From: Pholis gunnellus
Lineage: Eukaryota > Chordata > Actinopteri > Perciformes > Pholidae
DNA length: 64,000 nucleotides
Assembly: GCA_910591455.2 (NCBI GenBank)
Contig: OU342809.1
Span: forward strand, 8,367,968 to 8,431,967
Reading direction: 5' to 3'
Positions 1 through 14,249 of the stretch are shown here, piece by piece (position 1 is the first letter of the stretch; the number at the start of each line of letters is the position of its first letter). The notes under the pieces were generated by a model that worked only from the letters and a program-made list of their open reading frames with translations, was not told the DNA's origin and did no database searches. Both the position numbers and the translations under genes were made by a program.

Positions 1-1574
1 GTATGATAAATGGTGCCATATAGGCAAAGGTCAGAGGAGACGTGCACTCACATAAAGAAAGAGTACTTAACTTAATTACTTAACGCCACATCTGTCCAAT
101 AAAGATACTGGCTTCTATAGGGGAGCAGTGGCATGCTTTCACCGATGGCTGCACACTCCGCTGTAAATAACCGTTATTAATAAGTGACAGAGTGAATCTC
201 ACACTTGATGGCAAAGGCACAAGGAAGAAGAGTGCATATATTACAATTAGTGCGTCCTGAAGTAAGCTGAGAAAAACAATCAATACCTTCAGATTGCACA
301 AAGGAAAGGTCTCGGAGGGAAAGTGTGAATGCGGTGCATTTATTCCCTAGCTACAATGAATGCAAACAATAGAAAGATTAATCTAAGTTGGGCCTTCCCC
401 ACGACATATCCCTTTCATCCCCTTATTGGATTAGAGGGTGTGAATCCAACATTAGGCTCCAGATTAACTTGACAAACTGAATGTTTAATTGCATGGTCAA
501 GAAGAGGAGGAGGTCACCAATTAGTGGAAAACAATCGCCGCACAAAACTATAAGAGAAGCCCGGTGAAACAATCAGGGCAAGGAGAGTGTGTGGTGCTGC
601 TCTGCACAGTGCTTACCTTGCTGTGGAGGGCTATCACGCCAGTGGCTATGTGACAAGATGAGCTACTTAGCAGCCCGTGTCGCCATCCCCTCCAACGTGC
701 CAACCCTGCCAAGTGTCCTAAATGCTCCGCTCCATTGTCTGCACTCAGAAACGAGCAGCGCTGCTGGATGGAAGCGCTCTCTCCAAGGTGCAGAGAGGAG
801 GGAGGGACGATGGCGAAAAGAGAAAAGGCTAATTCCCCGAGCAGGACAGGGAGCCATGCAAATGGGACACCAGTGAAGGATCCTCCCTACAGTGAGAGCG
901 CTCCACAGAGGGGCCTTCTCTCATCACCGTGGCCAGCCTGGGGTTTAATCTTTTAAGCCCTCCCACCCCACTCAGACACACGAGCAAAAAAACACACACA
1001 CACAATTCCAAAAGTAACACCCCTTTTCCACCCGCACCCCACCCACCATCACTCTCATCGTAAGCTTGACAAGCGGGCCAGACGTGTCATCAGCACTGTC
1101 ATAAATTCATCTTCCGTTGCAGAGAGATCTATTTCTCTTCTGGAAAAGATGCCCATTTGTGAGGAGCTGAAAAAGACAAGAAAATGCACGCTTTGCAAAA
1201 AAAAAAAAAGTCTGATTGTCAGTACGAGACCAACGAAGTGACGATACGGCTGTTGCTGCGATATGGATTAGTAACTTGAAAGTCAGTCTGAAGTATACTG
1301 AAGTTAATTTTCTTCAGTCTTTTCTATTTCCATTCTTCTTTTCTATTTATCTTACTAAAGAAAGCCAACAGTAATTCAGCGTTTCTTTGAAGTTCATTCA
1401 TCTCCTCTGCTTGAATGGAATTCTACTTTTACTTTCTTCTGCTTTTATTAACGAATGAGCATATTGAATATCTCAAAGCTCCAGTTTCAACCAAAGGCAA
1501 ACGGAAGTCACCCGACTGAAAACATAAAACAACAGAGAAAGGTAGAATAAGGTAGAAAAGCTATCGTCAAGAAC

Positions 1575-1640
1575 CATTAAGCAAGACACTGAACCCCACA
1601 CCTCTCCAGTGGAGCTACTCGCTAACAGCCTGATGATGAT
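1575..1640 (-). repeat. Fragment of a percomorph dispersed repeat (GCAAGACACTGAACCCC type)
   Basis: The words GCAAGACACTGAACCCC and CCAGTGGAGCTACTCGC match, from memory, the end of a common short interspersed repeat in percomorph fishes. Related to the copy at 11025. Family name not certain. Confidence 0.4.
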
Positions 1641-4600
1641 ATATTATTCAGCTGCTCCTAGTTGTTGTGAGTTTTACACTGAGCCTGTGTGGTGACGTGG
1701 GGTTTAAGTGGTGTGTGCTCTGTTCTGTGGACAGGAGGCAGCCACCATTAAACAAACTCTCACATGGTGCCTTTGGGTTGCATTAACTTGGAAAATGCAG
1801 AGCAAGTGGTGCAGGGATTTGGTACAGGGGGCACTAGAGTAGATTTAGGAGATTTGGAGCCTTGTATGGCCCACAAAACACATTTGTTTCAATGAGCTTT
1901 ATGTTGGTGTTAACACACGCAGCAGCATTTTCAGCCCAGCCAGATTTGACAACATGATAAATTGCGTAGTCGAGCTAAAAAAAAAAGGCAGGCTTTATGC
2001 TAGGACAACAAAACAGAGAGCAATGAAGTGATTTAAATTATTGGATTCCATGGTGCTTAATCATGCAGAGGTCCAGATACCCTAATACCATCTATCTTAC
2101 TGTGTAATGTATGTCCGGCTGAAGCTCTAAAGGAAGAAACTGCATCTTAATTGATATGATTCACTCCTAAAACCTTAAGTTATGTCATGGAGGGATTGGG
2201 AATGACCCAGACAAGACTGGAGAATTATAAAATACAGTAAAGAAGATCCACTCGTAACATCTAAGGCTGTAAGTAACATTAACTTTGTGGGTCATTCAAC
2301 TTACATAAGTGATTACAGAAAATAAAAGGGATTATGGAGGGCAAGTGGTGAGAGCAGTGTGTTTCAGTGCTGAAAGCAGATAAAAGTCAGTGCATTTCGT
2401 ACTAAAATGTTCCTAATGAAATCTGAAATCTACAAATGTCTGCACTTAACCTTCAAGTCATCAAAGCTAATGGATGAGTTCAAGAGGAGAGCTGCAGATG
2501 ATGCTTGAGACAAAAGCCAACCTAATGGCTTCCATTAAGACCAGTCAGACAGGACACTCAAAAGCCAGGAGAATTGTGCAAAGAAGCAAGAAGTAGAATT
2601 TCTTCTTTTTAGCAAACACTCCGTTACTTTTCATAAACCATGAGCTCCCTGGGTAATCTAAACCGATGCAAATCTGTCAAAAGCATACGGCATGTGGCGC
2701 AGGGCAGAGCGCAGCGGCAGAGCATACGGCCTGTGTCTGGCTGGCCTCACTGCTCCGGATTTTTTCTTCGGATGCGATTTACCCAAGACATCTGACTCAG
2801 CACAATCCCACCGCTGACGGGAATACAAGAGGATCCTTTCCTCCCTTCTGTCTATGTTACAGAGTTGCGGTATACATTCAGAGTGGGTAAATAGTGTTTG
2901 TGCTGCTTCTCACTACCACTCTGACCACAAAAGGCAAAAATGCCATTAGCAGTTACAGATGAATGTTGCTGTTTGTTTTAATTGGATATAGTTATTTGTT
3001 GTATATCATTTGGGGAACAACATGAGCAGGAATTACTTTAATATTGTAAAGTCTGCAACTGAGTGTTTATTGGAAGTCAACTGCATGTTAGATTGGGGAA
3101 GGACGAATTAGATGTTCTGAGACTAATACTACGTTTTTTTTAAGTGAGATGTGCGGCATTTCATATTGATTATACATAAATATTCTCTTCTGTATTGTGA
3201 CCAGTTGTACTTGGGACAAAGGTATACAGGAAGGAAGCTAACACAAAGGAGACTGAATACAGTCATTCAAGGAATACACTCCAATTTATACCTGCATACA
3301 AACTCATCAAAAACACTATTTCTGCCAATATTTCTCACTTAGCCAATAAAATATATGAATCAAAATTATGCCATACCCACTTCCACCTTGTGCTCTACAG
3401 CACAGCTGCAGAAAACAAATGAATAAACAATTAAAGAAACACAGCACATTGTCTAAAAGTGCGCGGAAAACATAAACAATGAAATTCCAAACTCGCACTT
3501 AATGTGCAGGACGCGTTTTCCATTTGCAACTTGGCTTTCGGTTCAATACATTAAACTGGCTGTAATCTCAGATCATAAGCAATGTAATTAAAAACCATCC
3601 ACCATTCACCAATTATCTAGAGTATCTTACAATAACATCAGTAGCTGAGTGACACATTTTGCTCCTTTTGCTCCACTGCAAATACGGTTTCATCTGGTGT
3701 TAACATGAACCAGATTAAACTATTTAACACTGATGGAAGGCACGTGAGCCTCATTTGTGGTTCGTTTTTTCGCCTTCAAATATCTGTCTTGCCCTGGTTG
3801 TCTGCTCCCTATGATCACATTTGATTTGGAGTTGCATGTCAGTAGTATAACGAGGAGACTGGATGCATAAAAGGAAGAACAGAAATACATATTCAACGAC
3901 AATGTGCATGGTTCTTGTTTTCTGTACTCTACAGAGATTTGGGGGTCTACAATCTTCTTCTTCAGCTTTTAACAGTACATCCATTATTCCTGACCTCTAA
4001 CATACAGTTGTTTACCAATTTGAACCGTTTTTATTCTCCAAAACACCCTCTTGGGTTTCTTAAACTGTGAGCTGGTTCATGTAGATAAGAGCGTCTGAAT
4101 AAGTAGCTATGTGTGTGTGTGTCACCAGCTGTCCCGCTCAAAGTAGTGAACTGCAACCTCGTGTACTGCAGGTTAAAAGCAGGTCAGTGAATCAGAACGT
4201 ATTGACGCCACACATGAATTAACCAACTTGCATAATGTTAATATGGATTTACTGCTGCTGTTTATGGTTGATTGATAAAAGCACAGACACGACGACAGTC
4301 TCTCCATGGCTTGACTTTAAGCCAAAGTAAATTACCCCTGATTGCCCAGATCCGATCCTTTCTTTGTATAAACCTTTCATTGCTGCTCAGTGAGTGTCAA
4401 AACAGAGCAGCAAAAGCTGGCCAACTTGTGACTTCGGAGAAGAGCCCCATTTGGGCCCAACCTGCCCAAAAGAGCTTTTGTGTGCATGTTAATATGAGTC
4501 GTGCTGAGAGGTTTGGGTGAATGAAGCTACCTTGAAAGGCGTTCAGCTCTTATAGCAAGTGCTGTTTTTGTACGTCAGCTGGGGAATGAGGTAGGGAGTG

Positions 4601-5918
4601 GAGCACAATTGGATTACTTTGATTACTTGATCGGGGAGAGAAAATAAAAACAACTTCTTTCAAGCCCCTAAAAATACGAGTTTCACAATGACTCGGCTGG
4701 TTATGCAATGTGCTAATGAGAATCCTTTTCTTCAGGAGTGTGTGTGTGTGTGTGTTTTGATCAATTTGATTGACAGTGACCTGGTGACATACGCAATCAT
4801 CCCCAAATCTTTCATCATATTTTGATTCGAATGTTGCCAAATCCTTTTCGGTGCACAGTAGTAAGTCACATCATGTCTTTTCAAACTGAGCCCCACCCAC
4901 TTCAAAGCAGAAGTCTGTAAAATAACCAGAAATGTTGAGACATGTCAGTGTTCATGTGGAACCCCGTTACTATCAGTAAAATGCTGAATGAGAAAATAGG
5001 TTTCCATGGCCTTTCAAGTTGTGCCAAATTCAAGCTAAGGTTATTTCACCTTGGGTTTTCATTTACTTGACTTTACCAAAGTAATTTATTCAATATTCAT
5101 TTTGCTCATTTAGTTGAAAATGATCTCTCCGTCACCATCGCACATGGAGGGTTGGCTCTCGCAACATATTCTGAAAGCAAAGCGAGAGCGCCTGAATTCT
5201 TAGAGAAAGAGAGGAAACATGTCATTCTGTTGATGGCACAGGCCCAATGACATAAAATGATGCATAGAAAGGCGATACAAAAAGGTCATTGAGACTCATT
5301 AACAGCTTCCAAGCTGGAAAAACACTCACCACAAGCGACATTTCCAACACTGTTCAATACTTCTGGCCTACAAACGCAACATACATGAATGAACAATGCA
5401 CATATAGGGCACATTACATTATCACAGCATACATTACGATAAAGCTAGACTACGTTTTGCCCTAAGAAGCTACGCTGGGCATATAGGACAAATACCTCAG
5501 AGTTAAGGCTTGATGTGAATAAATCAAACACTGTCCATGTGACACCTGATACAGTATAATGCACCAAAAAGAATGAAAATAAACAATTCATATTTGATGA
5601 ACTGCTGCCTTGTTGGCTCAAACATGTGCGAGTAATGCCTCAAGTGGAGAAAATGTCAACAAGACAAGACTATTGTCACTTACATGATGCGCTTACAGAC
5701 ACACAACAGAGACACACATACTGTGATGCCATTCCTTATAACATCCTGCAAACTAACAGACACATGTTCAGTGACCACACACACACACACACACATAACG
5801 CTTCAATAGGTTAATCCTTTCGGTGTGCAGCACTGCAGTGTTGACGAAGGATGTTTCATTCTGAGGGGCAGATAATGAGCAATTCCCTCTGCAGAGGACA
5901 AAATCACAGAGCCAGCAG

Positions 5919-5920
<2 letters not shown>

Positions 5921-5945
<25 letters not shown>
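5921..5945. repeat. (AC)n microsatellite
   Basis: About 12 AC units; a shorter AC run lies at 5777-5795. Confidence 0.93.
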
Positions 5946-5949
<4 letters not shown>

Positions 5950-6403
5950 ACAACAGCCCAAGAGAAGCTAGCGAACTTCGCCCTGCTCTGGCTCTTCCAC
6001 ACAGCACACACACAGACCAAACAGTGAGCCCAGTCGGCCACCCACCTCTGTTTCGGCGCACACAGCCCTGAGGTGCACGCAGACGCACCCCAACACCCCT
6101 GTAGCTGCAGCCCTGCGAGCGTTGAGTTGGCAGCAGTGGTGCCAGCTGTATATCTCTCCGCTACAGTATGCCTCGGGATAAAACCACTAGTCTGCTAGTG
6201 CTGGTTAGCAACCGCTGTCATGGCATCCTGCCCCCTTCTATCACAAGCACTCAGGGGCACAGGAGCCCTCTCCATCACACACACAAACACACACACACTC
6301 ACAAACAAACGCGCACTCACGTAAACATTGAGCTGTCAAATCATATGGCTTCCCAGTTGTGACCTCACATCACAGTGGAGGGGGAGCAAAGAGAGCATGA
6401 GAG

Positions 6404-6408
<5 letters not shown>

Positions 6409-6450
<42 letters not shown>
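6409..6450. repeat. (GA)n microsatellite
   Basis: About 21 GA units in intergenic DNA. It creates low-complexity Ser/Leu-rich open frames that are not genes. Confidence 0.95.
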
Positions 6451-6453
<3 letters not shown>

Positions 6454-6705
6454 GATGGGGTTGCATATGTGTGTGTGTTACATAGAGAGGGTGAGTGATG
6501 ACAGGGTATGGCCAGAAAGCATGGCAGTCACAGAGGGGAGGAAAAAATGACAGCATGGAAGGAGAAGTAAGATTACAGTATGTACCATGTGAGGGATGCT
6601 GCTGGAAAAGGAGAAGAAGAAGAGCAACAACTTTCTCTGTTCCCTCAGCTGGAAATAAACAATATAACCACACTAGAGGAAACCAGCCACAGCGAGGCAG
6701 CTGAG

Positions 6706-6738
6706 CTGCAACAACAACAACAACAACAACAACAAAAA
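6706..6738. repeat. (CAA)n trinucleotide repeat
   Basis: About nine CAA units followed by a short A run, in intergenic DNA. Confidence 0.92.
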
Positions 6739-9245
6739 AACAGCTGTGAGGGCTCCCTGCCCTGCTGCAATCTTCACCTTCATCCCCTCTTCCTCCTTCA
6801 CTCATTCACTTTTCTTGTGGATCAACTCTTCCTCCCATCTTCACTTCCCCCCTCTTCTCATTCCCTCTCTTTTCTCTATTTCCGCCCTCTTATCCATCTC
6901 TTCTGGCCTTGTCTTCCATGCTTCCTCCTCTTTTTTAATTTTCCATACAACCCTCCTCTCATCCATAATGGATAGTTTGGAGATATCCGCTTCCTGTAGT
7001 GGGCCCCGTGCCCCTGGAGCCAGTCAGACTGTATTGATTCCTGCTCCAGAGAAGTCATCAAGGCATAGATAATAAGGCTTATAGTCACACTGAATTTTCT
7101 GCATCCTTCCCTCACATCGATCTTCTTCTGTCCTATACTGTCTGTCCTGTCCATCATAAGATGCACACAAATCCAAATTACAATATGGATTATTCGGTTA
7201 AAAATTGTGATTTATCCAATCTGAAGGTGTATACACAAGTATCTAAGTGAGTAAAAGACATGAGAGTAGGAGCAAGATTAAGCGGAGAGGGGACTCAGAG
7301 AGGATATGGAGTCCCTAGCAAATGTGTGGGAAGGTTTTCATGCGTGTCATTCTTATCCAGAAGGCAGCGGTCTGCATTGCACAACAATAAACCCAGAAAA
7401 ATAAGGATAATTTGTTTCAGCTAGAGGAATTCACCGAAGCCACAGAAATCCAGTCTCTTCTCGGCGATCTGTGCGTGCCACAGTCTGACGTGTGTTGCGT
7501 CACTGGGTGCCGCTTTGAGGCTCATTAGACTAGATATCTGCCCTGTGCTGTGGCTAGCCTGCCCCTCCTTTGACCCAGGTCTTCATATATAGGTCAACAT
7601 TGGCAGTCAAGTGACTAACATGTCTCACACACACAATGCTGCTCTTTTAAGGACTGGACAGACAATCACTTATGCCCTGCAGCGTCAGAATATAACAATG
7701 TCCTGTACAAACGGGGACACACCAGAAATCTGTTGTTCACTTAAAGCAGCACCTTCTATGAAGTTAAAGGAGCCTTTATATGGGGAGGGTCAGTGAGTTG
7801 TTCTCTGTGCTTCAAGAAGCGTTGCATCTTAAGGAACATGGTAGGGCGTCATTAAATAGGGCAATTTTCATGCCCGCTGAACAAAACGCATACAATGTAC
7901 GTAGTGGGCGGCTAGATGCAAAGAGACAAGAGAAAATATGTCAAGACAACACATTTTCAAGGCTGGAATTTGATGTAAAGGGAATGGTAGATGGATGTTA
8001 GTGGAAAGAAAAAACATGATCTCTCTAGTAGTTAAGAATGCATAAATTGGGGTCAGCTAAGGCTACAATCTCCCACCGCACTATCTTTATATCACAACAG
8101 TCATATATTACACACTGAAGCACATTTTCTGTAATTCAGCTGAGAAACCATTTATGGATGAAACATAATAGCATGGGCCAGTATTTGCAAAGAAATGCCA
8201 AAATATCAATGTCGAAAATAAGAAAGAAATGCCTTTCACAATTCATGTTGAAATAGCCATATTGCTTGTTTTCCGCTTACGAAGAGACCAAAGCACAAAG
8301 ATAATAAATGTGATATCATAGAAGGCTTTGAAATATTCACATAAAAAAATCTGAAACCCATACGGTTTTGCTTATAAATGGTTGCAGATTAATTTCCTGG
8401 CAAATTAGCTTTAAATTTGATTATGATGCGCAAACAAGAAGAATGAGTCATGTTATTGAGCCAAACACAATAAGCTTAGAAAATGATATTATTTAAATGG
8501 GGCTCCGCCTAACTGCCTGGAATGTTAAAGATACAACAATAAACAATAACCGTATCTCAGGCCATATTGAATCTTACTTCACAATAGTGACTTCTTGCTC
8601 AACTCTACTTCTTGAGTTGTCTTCCATGTGACAAATTTCCTATTTGTGTTTAAAGGATTCAGATCGTGCCAAACTGGGCCCTGGTGAAACCGATCACGGG
8701 AACCAACGCTTGTGACAGTAAGAGTGCCATTTTTGCCGCATTGAATCGCGTTGTTACGTCTATGTTCACAGCTTTATACAGTATTCATGAGAAAGGGCAG
8801 CCCATAGAGTTGTATCTAATGATACCCCTGACTTTTATTCACATACACACACGCTCGCAGACAAAGTAATAAAAAACCCGGGGAGCCGGCCAACAGTAGT
8901 GAAATGAGTGTTCCCATCGCCTTCTGGCAATCCAAGCCCTAAGACATGGGCTTTTTTTCTCTGGAGTGGAAAAATAGGTCTGACACTTAATTAGCAAACA
9001 AGGTCACAGCACAGAGCCCATGTCCCACGTTTGTGTCTCCCACTGTCCTGGAGATGTGACACTCTCTCTCTCTCTGAAGCACCCAAATGCAAACATTCTC
9101 AATATAAATAGAACACAATCTCTTTCCCTCCAACAATAGAGTATGGAACTGAACACTGAAAATCAAGCTGTCTGTCAATTATTGCTGTATATCAAAGCAT
9201 TAATCATAAAGACACAGTGTCCATGGCAGCTAACTGCCCACTCTG

Positions 9246-9384
9246 CAGTGTGTGGCTGTATGTTTGCACAAGAACAATGTGTCTGAAACGGATCTGCCAA
9301 ACAGCCAGATCTGTTCTGTTTGTTTTTTTCCTCAGGAGCATCTGTCCCTGTAGAGAAACCTGTGGATGCAGCTTCACTCACATT
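9246..9384 (+). repeat. 139-bp direct duplication, copy 1
   Basis: Runs from CAGTGTGTGGCTGTATGTTT to GCAGCTTCACTCACATT. The same 139 bases recur without gaps at 10878-11016, with about eight substitutions (about 94% identity). Offset is 1632 bp. Not a repeat family I recognise. Confidence 0.9.
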
Positions 9385-10877
9385 CTAATGTCAAACCGTA
9401 CAGCTTCATGCAGACAGGAGCAGAAGGACTTACTTGACTTACTTGACGCGCTGAAGCTTTTGGAGCGATAATTGCATTTGGTGAAGTCGACGCGGCTGTT
9501 AACTCCCGACGCCACTGTAGCTTTGATGCAACAGCGGCCCGATTGCCAAAGGGCAGCGTGGCCCAATTTGCATCTTTAAGAATTTAAAGGGAAAGGTTCA
9601 GGAGCAGAGGTTTGACACACACAGTCAAACCAAACAATCCTCCACTCACTGCCTAATTTACGCGTTTTTTCATCAGCTTTGTCAGAGAAATTCAGCAACT
9701 CAAGAGTGAGCGAGTGTGTGGGTGGGTGTGTGAGTGCCAACCTTTTGTAAGTGCAAGTCAGCTGGAGTCCAGTGTTTCGTCGCCTCAACACTTGAGTGGA
9801 CGTTTTCACCTCTGGCAAAAATGATTGTAAAATGGCAGGAAGAAAGGGTATACCTTCCAAGCACACGAGAATATAATGACCACTGAGAGAGATACTGCAA
9901 GACATACAGCAACGTCTTTGTGGATGCGGGCGAGACGTCAGCCAATCATTTACATTTATAAATCAATTCACTTTGTGCACTAGAATACACAGAGCGATGC
10001 CTGAGAAAGGGAATCCATCAGGAGATGAATCAATGTTCGTGAGTAAAGCTCAGGTAAGTCTGAGTCAGAGATGCTGGATCAATCGCACTGAATTGATTTG
10101 TTAATACGGTGCTGAATACCTCGGTATCATGGGACCCTAGAATTAGGATACTTACAGAAGGAACCTCCATTGATTCCAGTGCTGCAGTTAGTGGTTGTGT
10201 TTCCCACTGTCTCGAACAAAGACGTGTGCTATTCTGTATTGTTCCTATTGTCAACAAAGCCCAAGTATAGACCAAAACCATCCGTGTTTACTTTCTGACT
10301 ACCCAACCCTGTCTGGGGCTCTCAGCACAGTCATTGCCACTGAGGAAAAAGATATTTCAGAACTGTTCAAGAATATATACTTTAACTTTTAAAAACTGCA
10401 AAAATAATTTCCTAAAGCAGCTGAGCACTGTGTTAGGACTGAATAATACATGTGTTGGGTACTTTTCCGCTGTGGATTTGGTGCCCAAGTGAGTGTTTAC
10501 GGTAGGACATTGTTCTAACAATCTCCATTGTTGAGCCCTGATGAACTGTGGATGTCGGGCCTCTTGGCTCCCCATGCTCAGAGGGAGTCAGGCTTCAACA
10601 TCAAGTACTCTACCCGGGACATTATTTTACAACAGGCCTTTCAGTTACTTCACCATATTGAAAAGCTCTTTGTTTGCAGTGGAGCCTGCGCAGACTCTCA
10701 TGCTGTAATGAAATGTCCCTTCGTGCCATGAGGCAATCTCGCAGAGTTTTTATGGTTTGTTCACAGAAATTACACTAAACCCTGACTTTGCTATATACAG
10801 CAAGTCCCCATATTTTGTTTTGCTCAGATTATACAAGCATATATACATTTGTATATCTATGTTTCCTTCCCAATCAG

Positions 10878-11016
10878 CAGTGTGTGGCTGTATGTTTGTA
10901 CAAGAACAATGTGTCTGAAATGGATCGGCCAAACAGCCAGATCTGTTTTGTTAGTTTTTTTCCTCAGCAACATCTGTCCCTGTAGAGAAACCTGCGGATG
11001 CAGCTTCACTCACATT
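10878..11016 (+). repeat. 139-bp direct duplication, copy 2
   Basis: Second copy of the segment at 9246-9384. The unit boundaries are sharp on both sides; the 1.5 kb in between is unique. Confidence 0.9.
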
Positions 11017-11024
11017 GTTAAGTA

Positions 11025-11130
11025 AATGGACTGTAGATGTCATCATTCACCCATTCATACATGGATGGCAGGGACTACCATGCACCTTCCCATTCATACA
11101 ACGCTGGCGGGAGCATTTTGGGGTTAATTA
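11025..11130 (+). repeat. Fragment of a percomorph dispersed repeat (CATTCATACA type)
   Basis: AAATGGACTGTAG, CATTCACCCATTCATACATG, GATGGCAGGGACTACCATGC and ATTTTGGGGTT follow the order of a very common percomorph repeat. It starts right after copy 2 of the 139-bp duplication. Confidence 0.55.
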
Positions 11131-13144
11131 AGCGAGCTCTGCAGATATTACTTCTGATAGTTCCTATTTCCAAATTTCTCTCCCAGGCAGATGTGGGCGG
11201 ATGACAGATCATTCCAGGAAATGAGAAGAAGTGACGTATGGACCATAAGAAGATCTTTGTTGGGACATATTAACAAGCCCTTTTAACGATCCCTTGTGCA
11301 CCACACATGCTGAGTTGTTTACTGTGGTAACTTTTCACTTAGCGGTTCTTTAAACCAACTCGATCTGAATAAATCACAAAATGAAAAGTCATAATTCCAA
11401 GTAGGGTAGAGGAATGTAAACACCCTACGATCTTACTGAGTGATTAACTAGCGAGTGAGGAGACATAATTAACACAAAATAAGGCTCCTCGTTGCGTTTA
11501 TAACATGAGAGATTTCTCTTTCTGATACTTCTGCAGAGGCACTTCAGGGCTGAACAGTTCAAACAAGAGGCTCAGACACCTCTTTCAGAGTTGAAAGTGT
11601 ACACGAGACAAAGCCTGCTCTGTGAGACCATAGACTGCCATACTGTATTAGTGTGTGCCGGTGCTTCTAAGCAGTGCCATGCATATTCATGCCTACCCAT
11701 CAGGACGTCTTTCTCCACTTCTTGTGCCACGGCGAGCTCCACAGTCTGTCTCAATGGCTGCATTTATGTGTAAAATTATATTCCCCTGTTATTAGGCACT
11801 CAAGTAACTCCCTCCTTCAAAAGCTGCATATACTATTTAAAATAGTCAGCATGAGCTAGAAACCTCAGTATGACAGCTGGCCAAGCAAATATTTGCTGAA
11901 ATATTACAGCATGTGAACACATTATCCAATTTACTGTTTCTCTGTTGGTTGTTTCCTTTGCATGAATTAAAAGATTCTGTTCATTTGTGCAAGCAGGGCT
12001 ATCTGCAACGGGGATAAACACTTCATTAGGACCAGACCCCTCCACCATCATATACCTTCATGTTCGGGGACACAGTGTCCATGTCAACAAACCCAGTGAG
12101 CTGTGTTTAGCGCAGAGCACATGGCCACAGTCAGACGGCCTGTTGAAAAAGCAGTGTGTGTGTGTGTGTGTGTGTCGACTGACAACGAGCACAGCCTGGG
12201 CAAAGACCTGAGTCATCTGGTGCCTTTTGGCCAAGTCACGCCATGTGATCGTGGCTCATAAGGCCGAACAGGTGCCAACTTAAACAACAGAGAAGAACAG
12301 AGTTACTGATAAACAGTACTTAGGTCATGTTGCCAGACCATGATCAACCAATTGTGTAGATAATTCTGCAACTATGACAAGGCTAGTGTGCCGTCTCTTC
12401 AAACACTGACGTTTTTTAACACAAAATTGCTACGTCCTCACCTTACGTGGCTGTGTCAGCGTACGGAGGTGCAGATGTGTAGGAGCTTTCTGGCATTCAG
12501 ATCACAAGATTATCCCATAAAGGAAACCATCGGCACTGTTATGAAGCTGCTTGCGCACAGTCCAACTGCTGTAGAAGACACAGCTCCGATAACAGCCCAC
12601 GCAGCTTACAGCATTTCCAATCAAGCTTGTGTTCTCTACAGTAGCAGCCAGAACGCTAAACTAGGTTAAGAGACTTTTCATATTTTATGCTTCAAACGAG
12701 ACTCTTTTGCTTGACTGCCCAAAGAGTTCTCACAGGGCCTTTTCACCTACATTGTGTTGGGTTTTATTCCTGCCAGTAAATAAGTAAAACTGCAACTCTG
12801 AGCAGTGTTTTTTTTAAGTAATATTGTTATGACTCTCGCTCCCTAATTTAACCTATATTTTTGTATTCAGCAAATCTCATATTTCATGGAAAAATTACAA
12901 AAAAAAAATTTTTTTTCAATTCTTCAGTTTTGAAGAAGATTAATACCAAGAGACAGTTAAAGACAGGGAGCAGGGGGAAACCTAATGGTGACAACAAGAC
13001 TCCAAGAAGTCACTGCACTCGCCCTAAAACTACTTCTTGTGAATGTTAGACTTTGTTTTTTGTATGTAATACAACATGTTTATGTTAGTGGTTTAGGTTG
13101 TTTCTTTTACATTTGGACACAACCAAGCTAGCCATATTCCCCTG
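11131..13144. other. Intergenic, no gene seen
   Basis: No coding signal or recognised repeat apart from a GT run at 12153. Confidence 0.55.
12153..12174. repeat. (GT)n microsatellite
   Basis: About 10 GT units in intergenic DNA. Confidence 0.9.
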
Positions 13145-13265
13145 CCTCAAGTCTTTATGCTAAGCTAACTTAACCTACCTGTCTGCCTGGCTCCAGCTTC
13201 ATATTTATTAACAGACAGACATTATAATCACCTCCTTAGAATGTCAAACTATTCCTATAATAAAA
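13145..13265 (-). repeat. Percomorph AGCTTAGCATAAAGACT repeat, reversed and decayed
   Basis: AGTCTTTATGCTAAGCTAAC followed by CTGGCTCCAGCTTCATATTT and GTCAAACTATTCCT gives the reverse complement of a dispersed repeat common in percomorph genomes. Other copies here: 44100, 50480 and 63395. Confidence 0.6.
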
Positions 13266-14222
13266 AATGGTATAACAATTTACTTACTTATTTCTAATTT
13301 TGTATCCATGATAATATTCTCAGTTTTGTGTTTTGTTTGAAAACCTTTTGTGGAAAATGAAGTTATTTAGCTTCATGCTCACTTATTTGAGGCATTCAGT
13401 GTTTCTTTTCATTGTGCTGGAGCCAAATTATAATCTGGTTGGTCATGGGTCAGTGTGAATAACATTAAGTCTCCAGAAGTCTTTCTAAACACAGAGTAGT
13501 TCCTACCCCTCTTCAGTCACAGAGAAGAGCAGTGTTTTGCTTTGTCTTGTTGTCCTCTGTTGCAGGGGAATTAAGAAAAGTGTGTGTGTGTGTGCGTGTT
13601 TGTGAGTGTGCATATGGAGTCCATGTGTGCTTGCCTGGCTTCGACACTGTGCCCTTCGCTCCGTCTGTCCTCCACACACTATGGCCCTGTGTGTGCAGCA
13701 TGAGTGAAGCTGTGTGTTGCAGATAAGAGTCAGAGCGCTGCAAAGGCGTGTGTGTGCGTGTGCGTGTGTGCACAAAAAAAATGATTCAGTGTCCTTTCTC
13801 CCAGTCAGATTCACCTCTGGATGCCCTTTCCTCCACTCACTGTCATTACACCTTCCTCATGAATAATCCAACCAGTGACACTGACCACTATACTACTGAC
13901 AGATTTCACCACCCGGCCCACACATACAGTGTGGAGGCAGCCCACCTCCATGCCCAACTGAACTCTGAACAAATGCCATATTAATATGCATGCATGGCTT
14001 AGTTTTCTACATGGAATAATGTGAGAGATAGTTTCAGTCGGGCGGTGAGTTGCACCTCCCTCAGTCTAGACTGCCAGTAATGAGAATAAAAAGGGAGATG
14101 CCCATTTACTGTTCATATAAATTCGTTTACAGTCAGGCTGGAATGTACAATGGTAGGAAAAGATCTATAATTAGGAAGCTGGCTTCCCCTTCTCTCTCTT
14201 TCTTTCCTTCTCGCCCTTGACC

Positions 14223-14249
14223 TCTCTCTCTCTCTCTCTCTCTCTCTCT
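14223..14249. repeat. (CT)n microsatellite
   Basis: About 13 CT units, bordered on the left by a pyrimidine-rich stretch (TTCTCTCTCTTTC). Confidence 0.92.

Larger units (their letters stand above)
1..9245. other. Intergenic, no gene seen
   Basis: Contains only short frames lacking domain features, with microsatellites at 5777, 5921, 6409 and 6706 and a repeat fragment at 1575. I see no splice-supported exon on either strand. Confidence 0.6.

Noticed and set aside
6365..6975. Frames of 131-146 codons with Ser/Leu and Gln runs
   Set aside because: Created by GA and CAA microsatellites.
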